Assembly (NCBI GenBank): GCA_035578155.1
Contig: JAPWDM010000001.1
Location: 992,001-1,056,000 of the forward strand
Reading direction: 5' to 3'
DNA: 64,000 bases
Origin: Brachynemurus nebulosus
Lineage: Eukaryota; Arthropoda; Insecta; Neuroptera; Myrmeleontidae
Positions 33,470-44,800 of the stretch are shown here, piece by piece. Every line of letters starts with the position of its first letter. Position 1 is the stretch's first letter. The notes below the pieces were generated by a model, which ran no database searches, was not told the DNA's origin, and saw nothing but the letters and a program-made list of their open reading frames with translations. The position numbers and the translations under genes were made by a program.

Positions 33470-34353
33470 TAATGTATGCGTTGCTTTGTGTGTGTGAATG
33501 GGACTAATGTTAAAATTAGTATTATCACAGAAGAAAAAAAATGATAGCATTAAATTATTAAATTCAAAAATTAGTGATAGCTTTTAGCGTTTTGCTGTAC
33601 TGAAAAGATAATTAATTGATAGTATAGGTATAACATTTATATTTAGTCTTCTTATTTGCGAATATTCAGATTTGAATTTTATTTTTCAAAAAAAGACTTT
33701 TCAAAATTCTGCTGAAATAACAATGAAAACTAAATGCATTTATCTCAAGTCATCTCCTTTTATATTTCACCTATTGAGTAATAAAATATAGTAATGGAAA
33801 GACTTAGTACATTAAGTAGTGACCAAGAAAAGAATTTTTGAAAAAGTTGTTTTATAGGTACTTGGTTTTAGGCAAAAGTTTATCGATATCAGTTAGGTAA
33901 TATATAACTTTCTGTTTAAATTAAAATCTTGTATTACGAAGAAATACACCCATCCTCTTTGTAATCAATGGATTAAAGTGCAATAGCACCTCTATATCGT
34001 TTAGACATGGAAAATGATATAAAGGAATTGGTAAAGAGGAACAACAAAATCTTTTATTAAATTTCACAAATTCCTTTTTTATTTTCCAATTTTGGCACGT
34101 GCGTTCCCCATTGATTGAAAATCGATAAAATCAGATGGTAATTTAAATTTTATTCTGAAGAGAAATATCATAAAAAATGCTAATTTATAGAAAGAAATAA
34201 GTAAAATTCTCGCCAACTAATTTCCTACTTAAAAGTAGATAACGATGGCATCACATTTGGAAGTGATAAGTAGTTTTTAATCGAATCACAAAATAGAGAA
34301 TTTAACCTAATTTGTAAAAATATTTATTGTACGGATTCTCAGAACAGTAATAG
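33470..34353. other. No gene recognised
   Basis: AT-rich spacer. Confidence 0.5.
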
Positions 34354-34480
34354 GTTTGTTCCAACACACAGAAATGATCGTACATTGTACGGTTTTAGCA
34401 AGTAGTATGTGCACAATGAATTTAGAGTGCGCATTTTATAACCATACAATGTACGATAATTTCTGTGTGTTGGAACAAAC
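34354..34480. mobile_element. Short palindromic MITE, 127 bp
   Basis: GTTTGTTCCAACACACAGAA and its complement TTCTGTGTGTTGGAACAAAC enclose about 87 bp in which CGTACATTGTAC / GTACAATGTACG also pair. The match may extend outward (TAATAG / CAATAATG). Target duplication is not clear. Confidence 0.8.
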
Positions 34481-34972
34481 TCAATAATGTTTAAATTTAC
34501 AAAACGTCTTTAAGAAATATTAAATTTAATTTTTAATTTTTAACAATAATTAACAATTTGAAACAAAAATACACTGACAATCTATACTTATTAAGAGCGA
34601 GCTCGGTTCGCACAATTAGGGTTCCATTCAGCGAGTACTGGAACGATCCTTTATTAAAGTTTTTTTTTTTAATGTATGTATATTTCAATCTTCTTTTCCT
34701 CTTGATTTTTAATTTTTTTCCGCAACTATTATATTGTCGAAAAAAACCGTAGATTTCCAATATAATCGATTACTCAATAAAATATTAACCCTATTTAGAT
34801 CAAAATTTTAGCTTTAGAAACTTTAGAGGTCAGGAGAGGGAAATCATTTCTAGCAAATTCTGAGCTATATATAACTAAGATCGCTAGACCAAAGATTATT
34901 AAAAAATAATTTTTGGAACCTTTGCTCTTTCAAATAATGCCTCACATGACATACTAATTTTTTTTTTTTTTG
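34481..34972. other. No gene recognised
   Basis: AT-rich; two overlapping short frames here lie on opposite strands over the same bases and are not credible. Confidence 0.5.
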
Positions 34973-34980
34973 ATCAAACT

Positions 34981-35215
34981 CGAGCGCGTATACAAGGGGG
35001 AGTCAAGGGATCATGACCCCCCCCTCCTAGAATTAAAAACCTACACTAGATATTATTTAATTTTAAACACCATATCGGTAAATTTACCAGTTGACGATTT
35101 TTTTTTGGTCGTCAGAAGTATAGAAGTTTAATTTTGTATTACAAAAATTTATTTAGTCCGATTATTTTCCGCGTGACCCCTCCCCCCCTAAGAACCTCGG
35201 CTGTATATGCCCCTG
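34981..35215. mobile_element. hAT MITE with exact 8-bp duplication
   Basis: Flanked by ATCAAACT on both sides (34973-34980, 35216-35223). The right end is GTATATGCCCCTG; the left end CGAGCGCGTATACAAGGGGG is a degraded complement. C-runs (ATGACCCCCCCC, ACCCCTCCCCCCC) lie inside both ends. Non-coding. Confidence 0.88.
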
Positions 35216-35234
35216 ATCAAACTGATCGCCATTT

Positions 35235-35425
35235 TAATCTTATTCTAATCGCTAACTTGCGATATATATGCGTGTTATGAAGACTTAACACTATGCCAAA
35301 TTTCAGATTCTTACGTTACATAATTCTCATTCTTCACAAAAACTTCTGTGATAGATGGAGAGACAGACACGAGAGTGATCTTATAAGGGTACCGTTTTTC
35401 TTTTTAAGATACGGAACTCTAAATA
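35235..35425 (+). mobile_element. 3' tail of a non-LTR element (GGGTACCGTTTTT type)
   Basis: Contains ACTTCTGTGATAGATGGAGA, GACACGAGAGTGATCTTATA and AGGGTACCGTTTTTC...GATACGGAACTCTAAA. This is a decayed version of the AGGGTTCCGTTTTTC...GTACGGAACCC stem-loop that I know from the 3' ends of dispersed insect retroelements. Identification is from memory. Confidence 0.5.
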
Positions 35426-36268
<843 letters not shown>

Positions 36269-36269
36269 T

Positions 36270-36365
36270 TACCTCAAAACAAATTCACATTATAGTCTCG
36301 GGCTTCAGCTTTACCATGATAAAAACTGTAGTAGGTAAATTTTCTGTTTGGAAATTCACTAAAGT
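36270..36365 (-). repeat. Interspersed repeat family alpha, partial copy
   Basis: On the minus strand it reads TTTAGTGAATTTCCAAACAG then GTTTTTATCATGGTAAAGCT and GAAGCCCGAGACTATAATGTG, the same order as in the other alpha copies. It abuts the (TA)n tract as the 58978 copy does. Confidence 0.65.
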
Positions 36366-36432
36366 AACAAAAATTTAATAAATTTGAGCGTTATTTTATG
36401 GTATTTAATATTTGTAAATAATAAACAAATAT

Positions 36433-36542
36433 TTTATTTCGCAAAATACCACTTTCTGAAACTGTGACAATAAACTGACATGACGGTTCGAAACAATCTA
36501 GTCACAGTTTCAAAAAATAAAAGTGGTATTTTGCGAAGTAAA
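36433..36542 (+). repeat. Penelope-type terminal hairpin
   Basis: TTTCGCAAAATACCACTTT...GAAACTGTGAC (36437-36468) pairs with GTCACAGTTTC...AAAGTGGTATTTTGCGAA (36501-36538). The loop contains CTGACATGACGGTTCGAAAC, also present beside the Penelope-like relic at 31205-31250. It is a solo terminal structure without coding sequence. Confidence 0.75.
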
Positions 36543-37105
36543 AAATATTTTTTTACTATTAACAAAAATTTGTTAATGAAATAATTTATAGGCAATAATA
36601 ACGATCACAAAGAAGAAAGAGAGTAACAATGTAAATTGTTTTAAAAAAGAAATTCTAGACCATATGAAAGTAATGATTAGGTAAATTTTCTTGTTAATTC
36701 TTTTAAGGAAAAGTTATCAAGAAAAGTTTCCATTCTTTTTAGCAGACGATTCAAGTTCTAATAAAATACCTACACAAAAAGTATAAAAATAAATTTCTTA
36801 AAACAATTTATTATTATGGCATTTAAAACAATAGTTAATAATGTGCAAAAAAAAGTAGTAGTAATATCTTGAAGAAATTTCTCGTATAAATCTTTATACA
36901 ATGTAATTTTTCTTCTACCGTATGTATAGTAGGTATTATGCTTAGAGCTTCAGATAATCCATATATACAGTACAATTTCTCAAAAGTGTCGCCCCCGTAG
37001 CGCAACAGAGAGAGCCGTCTTATCAAACAGGTAGAGTAGACACTGTTCATACTGCGCAGAGGACTTGCAGACGTATATACGAAAATCTAAAAATTAAATA
37101 TGTGT
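36543..37105. other. No gene; tRNA-like promoter word at 36990
   Basis: GTAGCGCAACAGAGAGAGCC (36989-37008) matches an RNA polymerase III A box (TAGCGCAACAG). A weak B-box-like TGTTCATACT lies about 40 bp later. This could be a SINE relic, but no tail or duplication was found. Confidence 0.25.
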
Positions 37106-37113
37106 GCGTTGGT

Positions 37114-38425
37114 CAGTGCCGGATTAAGACTACTTGATGCCCTAAGCAATCCGCGCCTGTGGGCCCCCTATCCATAAGTAAACTAGTATCGATCTTTAAA
37201 AAAAAATTACACAGTCCTACAACGAATTTCCTTCTTTAAGTTCGAGTAGTGTTTCTGCTAGATTTTTATGTGCTAATTACAGGAAAAAAGTCAAAAACTT
37301 CCATCACGTCAGAATTTTGAGTCCGGAAGTAAAAATATAGTTCGACAGAATTTAGTCCCACATGAGAAAATCCTACTACTTCCTTTGCACATAAAGCTAG
37401 GTCTTATGAAAAAATTTGTAAAGGTTTAGATTCAAGTATGGCGATGGGCGAATTAAGGTGATGGATTCAGCTGTTTCTAAACAGTATTCATCTTTGGCTG
37501 AAGTTAAACTGAAGGTATTTTTGTTGGACCTGAGATACGAAAACTAACTAAAAATGAAAATTTCGATGGAAACCGGACTCCTATAAAATTGGCAGCATGG
37601 GTATCGATAAAAAAACTTTTAAGGACTTCTTAGGAAATCATAAAAGCTTCAATTATGAAAATATTATAAATAACATGCTTCAAAATTTTCAAAAATTAGG
37701 TTGCCTCATGAGTCTCTTAGTTCATTTCCTTCATTCGCATTTGAAGTACTTTCCTGAAAACTTAGGAACAATTAGTAATGAATAAGAAGAAAAATTTCAC
37801 TAGGATATAAAGGAAATGGAGCGAAGGTACCGAGGAAAGTGGAATATTAACATGATATAATCGGGCTTATAAAAGAAAATCACTCAACAAAAGTTTTATC
37901 GAAAAAAAGGAAAGGTTCCACAAGCCTCTGTAGTATTTTAAAACGTTCATCTTGACATAAACTATTCGGTAAATAAAAGCAATACTAGCTACTTAATTAC
38001 TTTTTTACTTCTGATTTTTTGTCTTGAATACCTCAGTTTTTACATGATTTTTATAAGTACGTATTGTGAAAAACTCTGATGTGATAGAAACAAACCGATT
38101 TCCGATTCGTCATTAGGAGGTCCCAAAACCCAATAAAACAGCACTGAAGTCAAAAAAGGAAAAAAAATTTAAATTTGTAGGTCTAGGTGTTATTTATTTC
38201 AAATATTACCTACGTGTTTCATATATCATTACGTACCTTAGAATATGTATGAATTTTTTTTTACCTGGAGTAGGTATTAAATACAATAGAAACCAAACGT
38301 GTGGATTTCCAAACAGCCTTACCTTTCATGTGTTAACAAATATTTTTTTGTGCTGTTTATGGTGCCCCCCAACACATGATGTCCTAAGCAATTGCTTAGT
38401 TTGCTTATAGGCTAATCCGGCACTG
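37114..38425 (+). mobile_element. hAT element carrying a captured, decayed gene
   Basis: Starts CAGTGCCGGATTAAGAC, ends CTAATCCGGCACTG, and is flanked by an exact 8-bp duplication GCGTTGGT (37106-37113, 38426-38433). The inverted repeat extends through GCCCTAAGCAA / TTGCTTAG. The interior does not encode a transposase. It holds an unrelated protein-coding relic (37361-37933) that makes up almost half the element. Confidence 0.95.
37361..37933 (+). pseudogene. Relic of a recurrent uncharacterised arthropod protein
   Basis: Pieces in three frames spell, in order: HEKILLLPLHIKLGLMKKFV; SSLAEVKLKVF; FVGPEIRKLTKNENFD; KLAAWVSIKK; FKDFLGNHKSFNYENI; LGCLMSLLVHFLHSHLKYFP followed by ENLG; EEKFH; DIKEMERRYRGKWNINM; and GLIKENHSTKVLSKKRK. 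I recognise this order from a conserved protein that recurs in many copies in arthropod genomes (typically ...HFLHSHLxxFPENLG...GERFHQDI...ERRYxGxW...), but it has no name or function I can give. At least four in-frame stops and several frameshifts make it dead. Gene capture by an hAT element, or an association of this protein with mobile DNA, would explain its position between hAT termini. Confidence 0.75.
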
Positions 38426-38476
38426 GCGTTGGTTATTAATCACTTCATTCAATAGTGTCAACAAAAGTTATCTGTA

Positions 38477-38850
38477 CAGACCAATGAACATATTATTACG
38501 TATATAGGCTAATTATATAAATGTATAATTGAGGCAGCCTGTTACGACCAGGTTCCGACCTTAGTAGTATTCTGTAATATAATAATGGATGGTATTCGTA
38601 GTAACGTTTTCAAATAGTTATTGTAAAAATATAATATTGATAATAAAATTTTAATTTTTTTAAGAAGAAACTACAAAATTTTGAAAGAAAAAAAAGTGGT
38701 ATTCGGTTTATTTTCAAAATGCGTACGTATACAAATTATGTCCTGCAATAATTATAGTTGCACTTGTTCAAAAATTGACATTATATTATTTTATTAAATT
38801 TCACCCATCTCACCCTGTTACCTGCTTCAAGAAAAATATAATAGTGTACC
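38477..38850 (+). repeat. Dispersed repeat, uninterrupted copy of 49237-50428
   Basis: Begins CAGACCAATGAACATATTAT and continues with AATTGAGGCAGCC, GGTATTCGTAGTAACGTTTTC, ATTTTGAAAGAAAAAAAAGTGG, TATTTTCAAAATGCGTACGT and CACCCATCTCACCCTGTTAC. The same words occur in the same order on the minus strand of 49237-50428, where an hAT is inserted between the halves. Confidence 0.85.
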
Positions 38851-41333
38851 TTGGGCTGTGTTATCAGCTGTACATCCCAACTACGCGGCTATACATGTGA
38901 AATACTATTTTAGTTTTTTTATTTGGTAAACTTATTTAGTAGGAGTGAAACGAAATGCGACGATTAAGAACGTACAACTGGAGGGGCTGTACAGTTTTTC
39001 AAAGAATTTTCTCCTTTACAGTAGAAATTTTGCATTACTGAGAGCTTCTACTGTATTTAAGATTTTATAATAAAATTTAAAATTTATATAGTTATTATGT
39101 GAATTTATTTCATAGCACTTCAGTACAATGGAATTTTTTAACTTCGTGGTTAGTTGTAGAAAAAAATACGATAGTAATGTTATACATAATAGTTTCAACA
39201 TGAATTTTAATATAAAAATGTTTCACGGTAAAAACTGGGAAAACTTTTTCTAATTTACATGAGTGAAAAAAATTTATTTAAAGATTTTTAATTTGCATTT
39301 TTAATAAATGTCAAAACAAAGTTATTTTCCTTTAATTTTGTTTCAATATTTTGTCCAATTCCTTTTATTTAAATTTTTAGTCGCTTGTGCAATAAAAAGA
39401 ACCTACACGAAAAGAAGGTTGAAAGTAAATATTTCATATAGAAGTATATAAAAACAAATTCTGGTGTATGTCTTCGAGTTCATCCATAATTTCACGCATT
39501 TTCAACCATGCCTTTCCCCTTTGTTACTCTGTATCACATTGTTTCCAACTGCCTACCTAACAGTACTTCAGAAAACCTGGAGCTCCCCCCTCCAATTAAA
39601 TAATTATTTTTATTATTACTAGTAACATACAAGAAAATGTCTAAACGATTGAATTTATTCATACAATCTTAGTACAATACAAAATTATTGTAATATTAAT
39701 TATTAACAATATTATATATAATATTGTTTGACAATTTATTGCACTAGTTACTAAAGTAAATTTGACGTAAGGCAAGGTGTTCAGCCAGTGATTAAAGTTT
39801 TACTTTAAATTCCGTTCCGTAATGTTTTGACTCATTATCTTGCTATAAAAGTTTTTTTTTTATTCTTATTAGATGAAGAGTGGTTGTCAGACGAGTTTTA
39901 ATTTTTTAACGAGTTGTCTTCAGTAACTTTTTTGATATTTATAATTGATATAATACAATACGTTTAAAAATTCCCCAAAAAATATTTCCAATGAATAAAT
40001 ATTTACGCGCCTATATTTGTATATTTGAAATCTACTAAACATTTTACTAAACTGATGTGTTTACATTGGTACAAATAATAGCAAGTTCAAAAAAATAAAG
40101 TGGGGGTAAGCTACTTGCACAAGTAAATAGAAGAGGCTTCTATTTACTTGACTAAACAAATTACTAAATTTCTTACTTGCACTTGCACTAAATACAACTG
40201 TCTACGTGACAAAAGTAACAAAATTTAGTAACTTGATTAAGTAACCTGCTTTAGCTACTAAACACGTGTAAATACGGCATAAGCGTGTGTGTAAAAAATT
40301 GTGGATAGCAGTGTGCCAGTGAGTGGTTCGATACCGCTTAAGTGTGTCAGTCACACAACAACTATAGCCGTGTTCAGATCGATTATTATCAAGCAGTTTC
40401 AACAATAAGCGAATACATAATATATAGTAATATGCAGGTACCGAAACACAAGCATACATATGCAGTGTAGTCCCCTCTTTCAACAAACAGAGTTTGACGT
40501 TGATACAAATACGAGCGTACATCACGCATATATTGATACGAGATTTATGTTGTAACATGTTGTGCGTTTGGAGTGGGACAGAAATTAGGTGATTTGTGAC
40601 ATAAGCTATTGTCCACATTGAGAAAGCTAGTATAGAGATACGTAGATTGCTTCTGAATATTCTGTGGTGTAGATCAACATATAGCCGCGACACTCATCAG
40701 TCGACATGTCCTCTTGCGGAACATAAGTGAACCAACCACCAGTTCCGAGGAACGTCGCCAGATGACGTCACAGTTGGGATAAAACTTAAATGAAATTCGT
40801 TAGGCAGCGACTGGACATAAATGTAAAACAAATTGCCTATATTGCGACGCTAATGAATCCCCGTGTCACAGTACCGATCAAAATTTTTTACTTCAAATAG
40901 TGAACTTAAAACAGAATGAATAAATTTGAAATCAATTTCATTGCCAGTATCTTTTTTACGAACCACTTCGTAGAATCACATACCTCGCTAGACATTTGTA
41001 CCGACTATAAGTAAGCATTATAAAACGAATACTTATAGAAGAAAACATTAAGGATCAAAAATATTACACTTCAAAGCTTTATTGATATGGATATCGAAAG
41101 AGTAATAGAAGTTATATATTGCCCGACATCATGCAATACTGTAAATTTTATTGCAATCGTAAATTATTTTTTCATTGTAAATTTACAATGCACATCAATA
41201 ATATCTATGTATATACATCCATAAATGTTCGTTGGTTTATTTTGTTCAGTGAGCCAATTGTTTACTTTGAGATAATAACAGTTCGTTGGGTATTAACACT
41301 TATTTTTAATGCTACTTTGCACTTTTCAGCTTT
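38851..41333. other. No gene recognised; dispersed repeat at 39960-40260
   Basis: AT-rich. The part 39960-40260 is the partner of 11030-11320 and contains an inverted CAAGTAAATAGAAG / CTTCTATTTACTTG at 40117-40152. A 163-residue GTG-started minus-strand frame at 40202-40693 has no recognisable domain and no ATG start. A perfect TGACGTCA lies at 40763-40770 in a slightly GC-richer patch; I see no gene it could serve. Confidence 0.5.
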
Positions 41334-41424
41334 AAAACTAAATTGTATAGCAAGTATACAAGAGCAGATATATAGGGGTTTGGGGGGTCACTACAGTCAT
41401 GACAGAATGGCGAAGCTGGACACG

Positions 41425-41433
41425 AATTATAGG
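41425..41433. repeat. LINE target-site duplication, 3' side
   Basis: AATTATAGG, identical to 47146-47154. The following T run makes the exact border ambiguous by up to four bases. Confidence 0.9.
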
Positions 41434-41459
41434 TTTTTTTTTTTTTTTTTTTTTTTTTT
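41434..41459 (-). other. LINE poly(A) tail
   Basis: 26 uninterrupted T residues on the + strand, that is a poly(A) tail on the element strand, directly inside the target duplication. Confidence 0.95.
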
Positions 41460-41820
41460 ATTTAAAAAACATTGGCCGTTGGATTGATCGTCCATTACAG
41501 CCATTAACAGCACATAATGATAAATAACAAAATGATTATCACATAATTCTAAGATACAAGGTATAACATATGTTGTATATGAATACATAATAAAAAAAAT
41601 AAAATATTATTCTAATTAAATTGATACATACGAGTATTGTAAAGGTAGCAAGTGATAAACAAAGCACAGGGATCAGGAGGACATCGTCGCCGAGACCCAT
41701 CGGGACTTTCACAAAAAGACAAACAAGTGTGGGGGGTCATGGATAGGTCAACATTAGAGAATGCAGTGTTATACACTGCACAGTGTAAAACATAAAGGGA
41801 GATAAGACAAACACAGTGCA

Positions 41821-44800
41821 TTAAACATTAATTTTTGCTGATTGAAAAAACTGGGAGATTGCGGAGAAAATTGTAGTGTGATTTAGCGAGAGAAGGAAAG
41901 ATAAGTTTACGGGGAAAGTTAAGTTTTCTTTAAGGATAATGTGGAAGAGTAGACTTCTTGGTTGAGCTAAGAGGGGACACGAAAACAGAAGATGGTTAGC
42001 GTCACAGAGATGGGCTCCGCAGCTGCAGCTTGATGTTGGCCTCATACGAAGACGATGTAAATGGACTGGCAAGGAGTTGTGTCCAGTTCTAAGTCGACTA
42101 ATTGTGACGATATTATGTCGGCTTCTTATGTCAAGCTGTTGAAACCAAGGCTGAAACGTAACAGTGGGTTGGATGTTAGCCAATGTTCGCCCTTTAAAGT
42201 TACTGGACGTCTTCCATTCTGTATCCCATTCCTCCAGAAGATGACGCCGGCATTTTGTTCGCAGGTCTGAACAGGGAATGAGGTAGTTTTCTTCGATGCC
42301 ATTGGTGATCGCCTCCTTAGCTAAAACATCGACAAATTCGTTTCCGTGTATACCAATGTGTGATGGGCACCACACAAAGGCAACATGGAAACCTCTATTA
42401 ATGATTTGATCCATATTATATCTAATTTGGGAAAGTAGATAGGAGTGATTTGAATTGAAGGATGGATTATTGATTAAGGTAAGGACGCTTTTGGCGTCAG
42501 AGATTATCACAGTTCTTTCTATATTGTGTCTAAGGATAAAACATAGGGCCTCCTCTATGGCAACACACTCAGCAGTAAAAATAGAGAAATCGGTGGAGAG
42601 TTTAATTAGTTTTTGTTGTGCGAGGCTGCCACAGTAATAGGCCGCTCCCGAGTGTAGTTGGTCGTGCATTTTGGAAGCGTCGGTATAAAGCTGAAGATAA
42701 TTCGGGAAATTTAAGGAAAGGAAATTGTTAAAAATGTAGTTATTCAAAGTAGGAGAAACCAAATCATCCTTAATCACTCCACAATCAAACCGAACGGGTA
42801 CGGCTTGGAATGTGGTGAAATAATCCAGAGTAAAGCAGGGTAAGCGTGGCGATTGAAAAATGGGGAGTTCACAAAAAGACCGGTAAGCTGAAACAAGGAG
42901 AGGAATTTGGCGATTTCGAAAGTATGAGGAATTTCTCACTGCATCACTGAGCTGGGCAAGTTTAGGTATTAAAAGGTGGTTTGATATGGATAATCTTTTT
43001 GATATAAAAATTCTTGCCAGATATAATCTACGGATATGAAAGGGGGGATCGGCAGCTTCGACTAGTAAGGAGTTAGTAGGACAGGAGCGCATGTGACCTA
43101 GAGCTATACGGATAGCTTTGAATTGAATTTTATCAAGGATAGAGGAGTGGCCCTTGGGTATGGGAGAGAACAAACAACTTCCATAATCAAAAGCACTCCT
43201 GATCACTGCACGATAAAACATTAGGAGGATTGATGGATCCGCTCCCCACCATGTAGTGGTTAAAGCCCTCATAGCATTCAAATTAGTTTGACTTTTTGCT
43301 GCGAGATTAGATAAGTGCAGTTTCCAGGAGAGCTTACGATCAAAAGTAATTCCAAGGAATTTGGTGAATGGCTGGAATTGAATAGAGGATTCGTGAAAAG
43401 GAATTGGTAACGGAATATCTCTGTGGCGGGAAAACAGAACAGCGGAAGTTTTAGAGGCTGCTATTTCTAAATTTAAGTCAGCTAAAGCATTCTCCAACTG
43501 AATTAACCCTTCAGCGATGAATCCTCTAGCTACGTCCAAACTATGAGAAGATGTATATATAACTAAATCGTCAGCGTATTGAAGAATTTGAATTTGGGGA
43601 GACAAGGCAATGTGAATTTGAGATGTATATATATTGAAAAGTAAAGGGCTAAGGACTGCACCTTGTGGAAGACCTAGGTATGCTGTTCTATGGCAGACAG
43701 GATCGTGGTTGACAAGAGTTAAATGACGGTAGAGTAATAAGTTGCTGATATACTGAGTTAATTTAGGTGGTGCATGTAATGTGGTTAGTAAGTGAATAAG
43801 CGTGTTTATATCAACGTTGTCAAAAGCACTTTTGATGTCGATGAAAGCAGCGACTAAATAGTTGTTTTGTGCAAAAGTGTTAAGGATATCTGTATACAAA
43901 ATAGAGAGATTGTCCAATGTACCCATACCTTTTCGGAACCCAAACTGGTAAGAAGGGATGATATTATGGTTTTCACACCACCATTCCATTCTTAATTTGA
44001 TTAGGTGTTCCATAAGTTTGGACATACAAGACGTCATGGTTATAGGATGATAGGATGAGGGGAGATTCGGGTCTTTGTTTGGCTTCAGTATAGGTATAAC
44101 AAGTGATGTCCTCCACTCCTTTGGCACAATGTTTTCAGCAAACAAGCTGTTAAAAACTTCCAACATAATTTGTTTAATATGATTCGGAATATTTTGAATC
44201 ATACTGTAATGTATACCATCTGAGCCAGGAGCAGAGTCACGAAGGAAAGATAAAATATATGAAAGCTCTTCATAAGTAAAAGGCTGATCTAGGGTATGGT
44301 TTGATGTAACAGGTGTAAAGGCCTTTGGGTTGGTAGGAACAAAATCAGGAGTAAGTTTTTTAAGAAATTCTGTAGTCCAAGAATTATTCTGTGGGGTAGC
44401 TAAATAAGGGACACAACTCTTTCTATAAATTTTGATAGCTTTCCAGATATCCCCAGTGGGAGTGTTTCTGGAGAGGTTTTCACAAAAATGCTTCCAGGAA
44501 GCTCTCTTTTTGCTTTGAAAAGCTCTCTTGACCCGTGCTTGTATTCTTTTATATGCGGTATAGTTGTTTAAATTGAAATTACGCCGAAGAGTTTTAGCCG
44601 CTGCTTTACGTATTTTGACCAATTCAGTACACTCATTGTCCCACCATGGGGTAGGTATTTTGGAAGAAGTGCGTGGACGAGAATAAGGAATAGATTCGGA
44701 AGATGCTTGAATGATAGAATTAGAAAGGTGGCTGTAGGAAGCAGCCGGAGAAAGATGTTGGATGGGGTCTTGAAAAGTAGTGTACAGAAAGTTGGAATAT

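Noticed and set aside
37114..38425. Functional host gene with the HFLHSHL block
   Set aside because: Multiple stops and frameshifts, and the whole segment lies between exact hAT duplications.
40202..40693. 163-residue minus-strand open frame
   Set aside because: It starts at GTG, not ATG, has no recognisable domain, lies between dispersed repeats and has no splice or polyadenylation context. Chance frame is more likely.
41612..41821. 69-residue frame after LINE ORF2
   Set aside because: It lies in the 3' UTR of the LINE and has no similarity to retrotransposon proteins.
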